NCBI GenBank assembly: GCA_934644775.1
Contig: CAKUDB010000025.1
Span: 1-40,065 of the forward strand
Length of the DNA: 40,065 bases
DNA from: an uncultured bacterium
GTDB taxonomy: Bacteria > Vulcanimicrobiota > Xenobia > Xenobiales > Xenobiaceae
Direction: 5' to 3'
Part shown: positions 31,277-39,999 of the stretch, in pieces
Position numbering within the stretch: the first letter of the stretch is position 1
How the letters are laid out: each line of letters starts with the position of its first letter
Position numbers and translations under genes: made by a program
Notes under the pieces: model-generated
What the model saw: the letters and a program-made list of their open reading frames with translations, nothing else
The model's database searches: none
Told to the model about the DNA's origin: nothing

Positions 31277-31315
31277 AAGGCATCCATCGAGAAAAGATTG
31301 GTGCCTTATATTTTT
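31277..31315 (+). terminator. Rho-independent terminator after pepA
   Basis: AAGGCA-t-CC pairs with GG-TGCCTT across a 14-base loop, followed by TATATTTTT. Confidence 0.75.
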
Positions 31316-31469
31316 GCCTAGGTATTTTTTTGTTATAGCCTAGCTGAAAATTGCTAGGATATTTCTCCAAAATCACAAAATATATCAGGTGATAGTTTTA
31401 TCGTTGGAGTTTAACTCAGTTTTTTTGCTTTGAGAATATTCTTTTTTTAGATGGAGGGTGCAATCAACC

Positions 31470-32609
31470 ATGATGAAAAAACTCGCCGCCAGCTTAGTTG
31501 CTGGTGCCTGTATACTGTCCTTGGCTGCCGGTCAGGCTTTTGCTGAAGACCATCTGAGCAATCAAAAATTAAAAGCCAACAAAATGGGTGCAAAGAATCT
31601 CTATACCACCCTGAGCGGTTTCAGCCACAAAGGTGACTTTGTTTACTTTTCCCAAAGAAATCCAAATATGGATCAAGTTCGTCAGGGCTATGTCATGGAG
31701 CTAGTTGTAGTTCCTATCGCTAATGGAAAATTTCAAGAAGAAAAGATCAGACATATTCCTTTAGGGCATCCTGTCACTAATATAGACTACACTATGCTTA
31801 CTCCTGATCAGAAGGATATGATTATTGTCACCCGTTCAGGAGCCACTTTTGCTAAGTTAAATATGGAAACTGGCAAGTTAGAGCCCCTTATGGAACATGA
31901 GAGTGGTAAGCCGGGCTTCCGTGCCAATCCTGAAATTGTACGTGCCGTCAAAGACAAAATGTTTGTAAACGGATACTTCTACGACGGTGAAGATTTCTCC
32001 GATGTAAATTGCACAGCCACTTTAGATCCTAACCAAAAAGGTGTCTTAGCTTTTGATAGAGTTCACGACGTGGAAATTTACGAAGCTAAATTGAAGCCCA
32101 GGAACTTAGTTTTTACTAATACAGATTGTGCATTTTATGCCGCCCAAGATGTGAAGAATGGCAAATTTGAGGGTAATTTCAAACTGTATGTTTGGAATCC
32201 GCCGACCTTTAAAGAACCGACTCAGTTTGATGAGTGTAAAGAGTTCCTCTCTTTCTGGGGATCGGCTGACCGTATGGCTTACACTATACAAAAGCCCAAC
32301 AATCTCTACCAGTTAGCTATTTACGATGCTAAAACTCAGAAGAAAACGATCATCGCCGACGATACGGCCGAGCCTTACAAAAATATCTTCCTTTCCGAAG
32401 ATGGCAGTACCGTGCTTTGCACCGATACGAAGAACCGTATAAGCAGAGCTACCTACTATTATGCTGACGAATCTACCGGGTGGAAATTAAGACCGACAGC
32501 CGACATAGGCAAAAAGACGGTTCGCTTTGGTGTCACCCGTTTATCAGATGATGGTAGTTACTTCGTGGTTTACAGCAATCTTGGTTTCAGTTTATACAGA
32601 ACTAGATAG
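31470..32609 (+). CDS. Secreted propeller-like protein of unknown function
   Basis: This protein has a clear signal peptide (about 1-27: MMKKLAASLV to AGQAFAED). The mature part has regularly spaced beta-rich segments ending in patterns such as GDFVYFSQR, DMIIVTRSGATFAKLN, KNIFLSEDGSTVLC and SDDGSYFVVYSNLGFSLYR. They look like blades of a beta-propeller (WD40/TolB-like repeats), but I recognise no named family. I start at the ATG at 31470; an in-frame GTG at 31458 overlaps the GGAGGG ribosome site. The 379 residues carry no catalytic motif I can see. A terminator follows. It is probably outside the cytoplasmic membrane; the function is unknown. Confidence 0.65.
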   Translation: MMKKLAASLVAGACILSLAAGQAFAEDHLSNQKLKANKMGAKNLYTTLSGFSHKGDFVYFSQRNPNMDQVRQGYVMELVVVPIANGKFQEEKIRHIPLGHPVTNIDYTMLTPDQKDMIIVTRSGATFAKLNMETGKLEPLMEHESGKPGFRANPEIVRAVKDKMFVNGYFYDGEDFSDVNCTATLDPNQKGVLAFDRVHDVEIYEAKLKPRNLVFTNTDCAFYAAQDVKNGKFEGNFKLYVWNPPTFKEPTQFDECKEFLSFWGSADRMAYTIQKPNNLYQLAIYDAKTQKKTIIADDTAEPYKNIFLSEDGSTVLCTDTKNRISRATYYYADESTGWKLRPTADIGKKTVRFGVTRLSDDGSYFVVYSNLGFSLYRTR

Positions 32610-32640
32610 TCTTTGAATAATACCACTAGATAAGCCAAAG

Positions 32641-32673
32641 GCGGTCTGCCCAGTTTTGGGGAGGCCGTTTTTT
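32641..32673 (+). terminator. Rho-independent terminator after the secreted propeller-like gene
   Basis: CGGTCT-g-CCC pairs with GGG-g-AGGCCG with one G-T pair, followed by a run of T. Confidence 0.8.
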
Positions 32674-32699
32674 AGTATAGCGTAAGCAAAGTTCCGACA

Positions 32700-32890
32700 G
32701 TCAATATTAGCTAGATCAGCCAAAGCTTTCAAACGGTACAACTATGCTGGCTGGCCTGGATCTGTAAAGCTTTATAGTAACAGAGCCAACTAGTTCCTGT
32801 AGCTAAGCCGGAAAGGATTAAAAAGATAAGACTATTTAGGGAAACGCTTGATAAGAAAGTCCCTTCACAATACTTCAGTTTTTCTGAATA
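32700..32890 (-). pseudogene. Remnant of an EamA-family (drug/metabolite) transporter
   Basis: On the minus strand, a frame without a start codon reads SLIFLILSGLATGTSWLCYYKALQ (about 32833-32760), the well-known core of EamA/DMT transporters just before the third helix end. The frame then runs into a TGA at 32731-32729. In another frame the following bases read ASIVVPFESFG, close to the next conserved EamA block, so a frameshift has broken the gene before a further stop. The N-terminal part would overlap the LCP gene end and is lost; the C-terminal part is missing as well. It is therefore a truncated, frameshifted relic. Its exact limits are uncertain. A hairpin used as a likely LCP terminator lies inside the region. 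Confidence 0.6.
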
Positions 32891-32902
32891 TGAGAAGGGA
32901 CT
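32852..32902 (-). terminator. Probable terminator of the LCP gene
   Basis: AGTCCCTTC (32858-32866) pairs perfectly with GAAGGGACT (32894-32902), and an inner TTCAG/CTGAA stem adds to it. On the minus strand TTTCTT follows, which is a weak T tract. Confidence 0.6.
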
Positions 32903-32938
32903 ATTCGTCTTCTATTCTAGGTAAAATATTACCATTTT

Positions 32939-34810
32939 TTAGTAACTCTCAGAATTAGACTCAACTACCGAGGGAACTTCTACCTCTTCAGGTAAAGGAG
33001 CACTATAATCGTCTACTGGAGGTAAAGGAGCCGGCTCTACAATGCTACTCTCGCTAGTTTCAGCCGCTTCCAGAGCTGGATGTTCTTCAGGAACTGACGA
33101 AGGAGCCGCCTCTTCAGAACGAGGCTCCTCTTCAGAGGTAGAGCCAAACTCCTTAGAGTTGCTGACACTGCCATCTCTATTTACTTGCGGATAGCCACCA
33201 TCACTGTAACTACTCTCATAGTTAGAATCGGAAGTGGAATAATTTTCGTGGCCAGAAGAATAAGTCTGCCCTGAAGCAGAGCTAGAGGGGTATTCCTGAT
33301 AATAGTGATAGTCACTCTTAGGATTTTTGTAAGAAGGGCCCGAATCGTAGCTACCACAATTAACCCTATCTTCACCAACGATAATCGTTACATCAGCTTT
33401 GCGCTTATCATAAGGCAATTGCTCAACTTCATAATAACATCCTAATAAGAGGGATTCTAAACAATTGCGCATAGCGGCGCTATTTAAATGATCGACTATA
33501 GTGGTGACTTCGCAGCGATCTTTAGCTTGACCAATATTTACTACTCGGAAGCCTTCTTTAGAAAGATACTCGGCGATGCGCCCTTCTAAGCCTTCCTCAC
33601 TACTGCCGTTAAGAACTTCAAGGCGCACATCTTCGCGCTGCAAGGAAGAGGGATCTTTAAGAAGCTCTAATACGGTCTTTTCATTCATAGGAGCATAAGG
33701 AATAATACAACTCATGCCGTTAATATCGGTATCATCTCCGACGATAACGCCAGTCTTCATACGTTTGCGATCGAAATCTTTATAAAGATAGGTGAGATCG
33801 AGCATATCCATTAAGCTAAAATCGGTTTCGATATTATCTTTGACAGCTTTGACAATAGACTGCAGACGCAAAACGACCATAGGATCTTTCAAACGCTTAA
33901 TAACAGACATCATAACTTGCTGCTGACGGCGTATACGACCGCGATCACTCTCAGCGTCCATACGAAAACGCGCATAACCGACAGCTTGCTCACCGCGCAA
34001 TAATTGCTCGCCAGCTTTTAGGTGAATATGCAAATTGCCCCAGTTATCGTCATAGTCCATATCTTTCTCAACATCGACGACCAGACCACCTAAGGCGTCA
34101 ACTAATTGAGAAGCTCCACTTACTTTAATAATTACATAATGGTGAATAGGTATTCCCAAAAACTCAGAGACGACTTTGCGGGTTAGCTTTATACCACCAT
34201 ACATATAAGCGGCGTTAATCTTATCGTAACCGTAATCGTCGCCCAAATAGACATAACAATCGCGGGGGATAGATACGACATTTAGAGTCTGACCTTTAGC
34301 ATCGATGCTGACTACAAACATTGTATCGGAACGGGCCCCTTTAGTGTAGGCAATTCCACGCGAATCTCGGTTATAGTCGATACCTAAGCACAAAATGTTC
34401 ATGCGCTCGCTCCCCTTAAAGGCTCGCTCACCGGAGTGGCCGCTTAGAGTGCTGAGTGCTTCAGAAATGAATCCCGCCGTACCCTCGGCGTTATTCTGTA
34501 CATTATTGATATAGAATAAAGCTACGATTAATAGCAAGATCCCAAACAAAACTGCTGTCGTAGAAAAACAAATTAAACGCACACATTTAGGCAAGCGTTT
34601 GAACCAAGATTTGCTCTTATTCATCTGATCGTTATCATAGTCGTTTTCTTCTGTAGCGGCAGACAAATCGTTCTCAGGAGCCTGAGCCTCTGGCAAAGAT
34701 CCCTCGGCAGAGGTCTCACTATTTTCCGCTTGGCGATAAGCTCCGGGAAAAGCTCTCTGTTGTACTTGCGCAGCAGGTTCGCTGTTCTGATTCTTGTTAA
34801 AGTCACTCAT
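32939..34810 (-). CDS. LytR-CpsA-Psr (LCP) family cell-wall ligase
   Basis: LCP proteins attach teichoic acid or other glycopolymers to peptidoglycan from lipid-linked precursors. An acidic, disordered cytoplasmic head (1-68) precedes one membrane helix (about 78-102). The LCP domain follows (about 135-330) with LCLGIDYNRD, ARSDTMFVVSID, NVVSIPRDCYVYL, YDKINAAYMYGG and YARFRMDAESDRGRIRRQQQ; its conserved Arg and Asp residues hold the pyrophosphate and metal. A LytR_C-type domain (about 395-490: VRLEVLNGSSEEGLEGRIAEYL) comes next. The last 130 residues are a Ser/Tyr/Glu/Pro-rich disordered tail. The total of 623 residues is longer than most because of head and tail. AGGA lies about 15 bases before the ATG. 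It is a single gene, divergent from rsmA. Confidence 0.93.
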   Translation of the reverse strand: MSDFNKNQNSEPAAQVQQRAFPGAYRQAENSETSAEGSLPEAQAPENDLSAATEENDYDNDQMNKSKSWFKRLPKCVRLICFSTTAVLFGILLLIVALFYINNVQNNAEGTAGFISEALSTLSGHSGERAFKGSERMNILCLGIDYNRDSRGIAYTKGARSDTMFVVSIDAKGQTLNVVSIPRDCYVYLGDDYGYDKINAAYMYGGIKLTRKVVSEFLGIPIHHYVIIKVSGASQLVDALGGLVVDVEKDMDYDDNWGNLHIHLKAGEQLLRGEQAVGYARFRMDAESDRGRIRRQQQVMMSVIKRLKDPMVVLRLQSIVKAVKDNIETDFSLMDMLDLTYLYKDFDRKRMKTGVIVGDDTDINGMSCIIPYAPMNEKTVLELLKDPSSLQREDVRLEVLNGSSEEGLEGRIAEYLSKEGFRVVNIGQAKDRCEVTTIVDHLNSAAMRNCLESLLLGCYYEVEQLPYDKRKADVTIIVGEDRVNCGSYDSGPSYKNPKSDYHYYQEYPSSSASGQTYSSGHENYSTSDSNYESSYSDGGYPQVNRDGSVSNSKEFGSTSEEEPRSEEAAPSSVPEEHPALEAAETSESSIVEPAPLPPVDDYSAPLPEEVEVPSVVESNSESY

Positions 34811-34930
34811 AGCAAACTAATAAGTCCTAAGTTAGGCTATTCTATCCAAACTTTTTTTCAAATAGCTTGGCGGAAAGAGCACGGAACGTCGAAGCTTTCG
34901 AGCCGATCCCCCAAAATTCGCCCGATCGTT

Positions 34931-34960
34931 CTATAGACAAGGTAAAAACTCTTGCCTATA
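34931..34960. promoter_or_regulatory. Inverted repeat upstream of rsmA
   Basis: CTATAG-a-CAAG pairs with CTTG-c-CTATAG around a short A-rich loop, a 10-bp stem with one mismatch. It lies some 60 bases before the rsmA ATG, in the region that diverges from the LCP gene. It is a candidate operator or leader hairpin; nothing is known of its binder. Confidence 0.35.
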
Positions 34961-35020
34961 GTAAAAATTTAGGGCAACGTAGTTGAGGCTATCAAGCAAA
35001 ACAAGGAAAGCAAGAAAATA

Positions 35021-35830
35021 ATGTCCAGACGTCCTCTCGGTCAGCATTTTTTGGCCGATCGCAATATTATTGCCAAAATTATTAAAGCAGCCGATCTTCA
35101 TGAAGATGACAATATCTTGGAAATAGGCCCCGGTCGCGGAGCTATCACCTTAGAGATGGTCAAAAAAGCTCGCTTAGTTAAAGCTATAGAAGTAGATAAA
35201 GAGCTGGCAGCTCGATTGCCAGTTTTGCCTAATTTGCAAGTAATTGGCCAAGATTTTTTAAAACTTAACTTAGCTGAAATTTTGCAAAAAGATAGTCTAT
35301 CGACCGACGCTACTCAAAAGAAATGGAAAGTAGTAGCCAATCTTCCCTATTATATTACCACTCCTATTATAGAAAAATTGCTTATAGACGGCAGCCCTTA
35401 TATCGATCGTATGATTATTATGATCCAAAAAGAAGTAGCTGACCGCATCCAAAGTTTGGCTTGTCGCGAAAGTAGTGCTTTAAGTTACTTTGTCGGTTAT
35501 TATGCCCAAGCCAAAACTCTGTTTAACGTAAAACCTGGTTCTTTCAATCCGCCGCCCCAAGTAGATTCTAGCGTGATGGCCCTGGATATTTACCCAACTC
35601 CGCCTGTACAAGCTCCAGCTAAGCTCTTCTTAACTTTAACGAGAACCTCTTTCAACCAGAGGCGTAAAACTTTGCGTAAATCATTAAAAGGATTAGCCCT
35701 TTCTACCCAAACCGATTTGGAAAAGGCCTTTGCCCAAGCTGGCTTAACGGGTAACGAGCGACCTGAAGAGCTAACTTTACAACAATTTTCGGCTCTAGCT
35801 TTAGCCTGGCCCAAGACAATTGCTCCCTAG
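35021..35830 (+). CDS. rsmA: 16S rRNA dimethyladenosine transferase RsmA (KsgA)
   Basis: RsmA adds two methyl groups to each of two adjacent adenines near the 3' end of 16S rRNA, a late step of small-subunit assembly. LGQHFLAD at the N-terminus, the SAM motif ILEIGPGRGAITLEM (about 33-47), the acidic residue in IEVDKE and the catalytic ANLPYYITTPI (about 109-119) are all present. The C-terminal helical domain contains FNQRRKTLRKSLKG. The length of 269 is normal. GGAAAG lies about ten bases ahead of the ATG. The usual partner rnmV is not adjacent. The DAK2/DegV gene follows after 76 bases with no terminator, so the two may be co-transcribed. Confidence 0.96.
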   Translation: MSRRPLGQHFLADRNIIAKIIKAADLHEDDNILEIGPGRGAITLEMVKKARLVKAIEVDKELAARLPVLPNLQVIGQDFLKLNLAEILQKDSLSTDATQKKWKVVANLPYYITTPIIEKLLIDGSPYIDRMIIMIQKEVADRIQSLACRESSALSYFVGYYAQAKTLFNVKPGSFNPPPQVDSSVMALDIYPTPPVQAPAKLFLTLTRTSFNQRRKTLRKSLKGLALSTQTDLEKAFAQAGLTGNERPEELTLQQFSALALAWPKTIAP

Positions 35831-35906
35831 AGGACCGAAAAGCTAAAGTAAGTATCAGGCGCAGGAAAGGCCAAAATTTAGGAAAATGTAGCCTAACTTT
35901 CAGCTA

Positions 35907-37919
35907 ATGGGCAGGTCGCTCGTTTTGATCACAGCCTTAAACAGTAAGACTTTTAAAAAGATATTCATAGGCGGAGGGCGCTGGCTGACTTTACACAGGC
36001 GTTTCCTCAACAGACTAAACGTTTATCCGGTGCCTGACGGCGATACTGGTACCAATATGTCTTTGACAATACGCGGAGCTCTGCGGGCTCTAGCCTATGG
36101 ATCTGGGGCAGAAACGGTAGGCCAAGCGGCCCAAAGGGCAGCTTCGGGGGCGCTCTGGGAAGCCCATGGCAATTCTGGGGTAATCTTTTCTCAAATTTTG
36201 CACGGCTTTGCCTCTAGTTTAAGTGATAAAAAGGAAGCTTCTATTCAAGATCTGACGGCAGCTCTGCGTCAAAGTGCCACCTTTGCCTATCGCTCCCTCT
36301 CCCATCCGGCAGAAGGTACTATTTTAAGTTTTATAAGAATTTTGGCTGAACAAGCTGAGCTAGCCTTAGAACAAGAAGAGAGGGATTTAGTATCGTTTTT
36401 AAGCCATATACTTAGGCAGAGCCAATATTTTTTCGACATAAATGATAACGACGAGCGTCCCCAAGCTTTGCGCCAAGCTAAAGTTGTAGACGCTGGAGCT
36501 CTAGGGCTGTATTTCTTTTTGGCAGGTATGTTGCGCGTAGCCCAAAGCCATTCCCTTTCAGGGGGAGAAGTAGACAGCGGCGAAGTAGCCTTTATAGAAA
36601 GGTTAAGGTTTAGTATTGCCAACTTTATCCCAGTTATCCAGACACCAGCTTATCAATATTGCAGTGAATTTTTATTGGCAGATTATCCCCCTAACCTAAG
36701 AAGTAAGATAGAGGCTGAGTTGGCCCCTTGGGGAGACTCTTTAGTTATGGCCCAAACTCCTAAATTGCTAAAGATCCACTTGCATACCGACGTTCCCCAA
36801 ATTGTCAACAGTATTCTCTTGCGCTATGGTCGTTTAATAGATAGTAAGAAAGACGATCTAACCAAACAATGCCAAGCCAACCAAAAAGCGATATGGGGAG
36901 AAGGGAAAGGTTATTTTCAGCCTCCTAGTTACAATGGTGGCCCAGAGATTGGCCAAGCTCAAGACCATTTTACCCATATAGAAGAAAAAGAAGAAAGTAA
37001 AGTCGATCTTTTACCTAGCCAGTCTAGATCTATACAAATTATTACCGATTCCACTTGCGATCTAAGCTTAGAATATCTCCAAACCTTGGGGGTAGTTTCG
37101 GTACCTTTACGTATCAATTTGAATGGTCGAAGTTACTTAGACGGGCTAAATCTTAACTCCCAACAGTTGGTAGAATTGTTAAACCAAGGACAAGAAGGGG
37201 TAGAAATTTCTACCTCCCACCCTTCTCCCCATGATTTTGCTAAACTCTATAGCTCTTTTTCTGATCGCTCGATTATTTCTCTCCATCCTTCGCTATTTTT
37301 GTCTGGTTCTTATAATGCCGCTTGCCAGGCCGCTAGGAGCCTAGATCCTGAGCAAAAACGCATTAAGGTTATCAACTCAAATAGCGTAAGTATCGGTTTG
37401 GGTTGCTTAATAACCGAAACAGCCCGTTTTATAGCCGCTAATCCACAAGCTACTTTAGCCACAGTAAGTAAATATACAGAATCGCTAGCTAATAAAATAC
37501 ATTTGCTCTTTACTGTACCTAGTCTCCAGTATCTTATCCAAGGTGGCCGTTTGCGAACTCCTAAACAAAAATTGGAACGTTTATCGCAGGCCTATCATAT
37601 ATTTAGTTATAGCGGTGAGTTATCTATAGCTCCTCTGGCCCGTTCTTTAAATCTCAAGCGAGCTTTAGAAGATATAGCTCAGAGGGTAAAATTAGCCAAC
37701 CAGCAGCGCCGAGTAAGCAAAATATTTTTAGTTTTTAGTCCCAACTTAAAATCGACTTCTAAGAAGGCTGCTTTGGATATTTCTCAAGCTATAGCTTTAC
37801 TAAGCCAAGAATTGGACAACTTAAACTTACCCGCCCCTATCTTTACGACAGAGACGGGCTGTGCTGTTAGTGTACACTGTGGCTCGGGAGCGCTAGGAAT
37901 AGCTTATTTAACCGACTAG
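35907..37919 (+). CDS. Fatty-acid kinase fusion: DAK2 (FakA-like) plus DegV (FakB-like)
   Basis: Gram-positive bacteria phosphorylate exogenous fatty acids with a kinase, FakA, and a fatty-acid carrier, FakB. Here both activities seem joined. Residues about 15-215 are a DhaL/DAK2 kinase domain with the Mg-binding signature VPDGDTGTNM (42-51) and the nucleotide loop EAHGNSGVIFSQ. Residues about 225-310 fit the FakA middle domain. Residues about 372-670 are a DegV domain with ITDSTCDLS, STSHPSP, SGSYNAA and the lipid-pocket segment IQGGRL. The normal FakA C-terminal domain seems replaced by DegV. The start ATG at 35907 lacks a clear ribosome site and may not be the true one. It is convergent with ade. 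Confidence 0.85.
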   Translation: MGRSLVLITALNSKTFKKIFIGGGRWLTLHRRFLNRLNVYPVPDGDTGTNMSLTIRGALRALAYGSGAETVGQAAQRAASGALWEAHGNSGVIFSQILHGFASSLSDKKEASIQDLTAALRQSATFAYRSLSHPAEGTILSFIRILAEQAELALEQEERDLVSFLSHILRQSQYFFDINDNDERPQALRQAKVVDAGALGLYFFLAGMLRVAQSHSLSGGEVDSGEVAFIERLRFSIANFIPVIQTPAYQYCSEFLLADYPPNLRSKIEAELAPWGDSLVMAQTPKLLKIHLHTDVPQIVNSILLRYGRLIDSKKDDLTKQCQANQKAIWGEGKGYFQPPSYNGGPEIGQAQDHFTHIEEKEESKVDLLPSQSRSIQIITDSTCDLSLEYLQTLGVVSVPLRINLNGRSYLDGLNLNSQQLVELLNQGQEGVEISTSHPSPHDFAKLYSSFSDRSIISLHPSLFLSGSYNAACQAARSLDPEQKRIKVINSNSVSIGLGCLITETARFIAANPQATLATVSKYTESLANKIHLLFTVPSLQYLIQGGRLRTPKQKLERLSQAYHIFSYSGELSIAPLARSLNLKRALEDIAQRVKLANQQRRVSKIFLVFSPNLKSTSKKAALDISQAIALLSQELDNLNLPAPIFTTETGCAVSVHCGSGALGIAYLTD

Positions 37920-37940
37920 CCCAACCTAGACTACCCCAAT

Positions 37941-39743
37941 TTAAAGTCCCTCTTCCATTTCGGCTAAATCGATAAACTTAAATAATTCCACATCGACTAA
38001 GCCGAGGTCGCTCAATTTAAGCTGAGGGATAACTGGCAATGTCATAAAGGCTAAACTCATAAAGGGACGCTTCAACTTAGAACCGAGCTTATCAGCTTCT
38101 TGATATAAATTGGCTATGGAGGTAGCAACTTTAGCCAAAGATTGGTTAGAAACTAAACCACATACTGGTAAGGCCATCGCCGCCTTTACTTGGCCGCCGC
38201 TAACGACGATTAAGCCGCCGCCTAGGCGCTTGATCTCTTCTATACAAACTAACATATCGGCATCATTATCACCGACAACTACTAAATTATGAGAATCGTG
38301 AGCTACTGTAGAAGCTATGGCACCACCTTTTAAGCCGAAACCATGTACAAAGCCCAAGCCAATATGGCCCAAAGCCTGATGGCGCTCTAAAACTGCTACT
38401 TTTAAAAGATCTCGATGGGGATCAGCTTTTATCTCATATTCGCTAATCCCATCATGTTGGTAAACTTGGGCTTCCATAGTTTCCTTCAAGTGGCGACTAA
38501 CTATACTGCCGGCAGTGACACCAATTACATGAACCTTGTGCTTTCCCGGAGCTTTAGTTTTTACTTTAAGTTTATCCAAAGTTACTTCGGCTAAATTTAT
38601 GGAATTGCCAGCCATCTTCCCCAAAGGAACAGCAGGCATATCTAGCAAACAGCGGCCGTCTTGAGCCAATAAAAGGCCGTCGCGATAAACTTGCTTAACT
38701 TGAAAACCTTGGGAAAAACTCTCATCGGCAGTTTCCAAAACGGCCAAATTAGCCCTATAACCGGGAGCCAAGGCCCCGACTTTGGGCAAATTAAAACACT
38801 GAGCCACGCCCCAAGAAGCCATAATAAAAGCGGCTGCCGGATAGACTCCGCGTTGAATAGCTTTGCGACAAAGGTAATCCATATGACCGTCGGCTTGTAA
38901 GTCCTCAGGCTCTCTATCATCAGTAACTAAAAGTAGACGATCTAAGACTCGGTCAAAGACTGGGCCTTCAACTAAAGGAGCTAAGGCCTCCAAATCGCGA
39001 GCGACAGAACCTTCTCGAATCATAATGCGCATTCCTAAAGAGAGTTTTTCTTTAGCTTCGGCTAAAGAGGTGCACTCATGATCGGTAGCGATACCGGCAG
39101 CCACATAAGCTTGCAAATCGTAACCACTCAACCCAGGAGCATGGCCGTCTACATGAGGATTTTTTGCATCTTTTCCCCAAGCTTCCAGTTTATCGTAGAC
39201 AGACTGATCGCCGTAAAGTAGGCCGGGATAATTCATCATCTCCCCTAAACCGATAACGTGAGGAAGATTCTTTACTAAAGCTATATCGGCAGCACTTAAA
39301 GAGGCTCCCGCATGTTCCATATCAGTAGCTGGCACACAAGAAGGCACGTCTATATAAATATCTAGAGGTAAAATTTCGGCAGCTCTCTCTAAATATTTAA
39401 TAGCTTCCAAACCAGCTACATTAGCATATTCATGGGGATCGGCTACAACTCCAGTAGTTCCTCGGGGAATAACAGCAGCTGCGTACTGATCGGGAGTAAG
39501 CATAGACGATTCTAAATGGACATGACCGTCTATAAAACCGGGCACAATATATTTACCAGTAATATCTACTACTTTATGGGCGGGACGTTCACCGATACCT
39601 ACTATCATCCCCTGATAGATAGCTAAATCGCCCGTTACAAAACGTCTAGTAAAAACATTGAGGTATTTGCCACCACGTAAGAGCAAATCGCAAGGAATAA
39701 GACCACGGGCAGCTTTGATAATGGAAGCTAAGTTAGTATTCAT
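37941..39743 (-). CDS. ade: Adenine deaminase
   Basis: This enzyme converts adenine to hypoxanthine and ammonia with a binuclear metal centre. IDGHVHLESSM (metal ligands His74 and His76) and GTTGVVADPHEYANVAG are diagnostic of the Ade branch of amidohydrolases. HVDGHAPGLSG and GIATDHECTS supply the other ligands. A C-terminal Ade-specific domain begins near 420 and contains GLGFVHGFGLKGGAIASTVAHDSHN. The length of 600 is normal. AGGA lies nine bases before the ATG. Together with preTA it suggests that the cell salvages or breaks down free nucleobases. It is a single gene; no purine riboswitch is visible upstream. Confidence 0.96.
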   Translation of the reverse strand: MNTNLASIIKAARGLIPCDLLLRGGKYLNVFTRRFVTGDLAIYQGMIVGIGERPAHKVVDITGKYIVPGFIDGHVHLESSMLTPDQYAAAVIPRGTTGVVADPHEYANVAGLEAIKYLERAAEILPLDIYIDVPSCVPATDMEHAGASLSAADIALVKNLPHVIGLGEMMNYPGLLYGDQSVYDKLEAWGKDAKNPHVDGHAPGLSGYDLQAYVAAGIATDHECTSLAEAKEKLSLGMRIMIREGSVARDLEALAPLVEGPVFDRVLDRLLLVTDDREPEDLQADGHMDYLCRKAIQRGVYPAAAFIMASWGVAQCFNLPKVGALAPGYRANLAVLETADESFSQGFQVKQVYRDGLLLAQDGRCLLDMPAVPLGKMAGNSINLAEVTLDKLKVKTKAPGKHKVHVIGVTAGSIVSRHLKETMEAQVYQHDGISEYEIKADPHRDLLKVAVLERHQALGHIGLGFVHGFGLKGGAIASTVAHDSHNLVVVGDNDADMLVCIEEIKRLGGGLIVVSGGQVKAAMALPVCGLVSNQSLAKVATSIANLYQEADKLGSKLKRPFMSLAFMTLPVIPQLKLSDLGLVDVELFKFIDLAEMEEGL

Positions 39744-39999
39744 AGAATTTTTCCTACCTTGAAGTTACCTAATTAAGCGGCCCTTTCCAGTTAAAGTATC
39801 CAAACCGCCAATAAAAAATAGGTGAAAAACCTTTCGACTAGTTCGCTTTATAGGGAAAGTTTTCCGCTCTACAGCCATTAACTAAAATAATAGAAAAAAT
39901 AGCTAATTCCTGAGTCTAAGGCCTTGCAAATTATGTACTTACCTGCTATCATCTTCGAGCGTTAAGGAATAAGGTTCTGAGGCGGGTGAAAGTTTATAT
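39744..39999. other. Intergenic region between ade and tRNA-Pro
   Basis: It contains GGCCCTTTCC (39778-39787), which resembles short sequences near other minus-strand genes in the window, and weak hairpins near 39820. The only clear signal is the tRNA promoter, listed separately. Confidence 0.3.
39924..39952 (+). promoter_or_regulatory. Promoter of tRNA-Pro with extended -10
   Basis: TTGCAA (39924-39929) and TATCAT (39947-39952) are 17 bases apart. TGC directly before TATCAT makes an extended -10 box. The start would lie about 40 bases before the tRNA. Confidence 0.72.
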
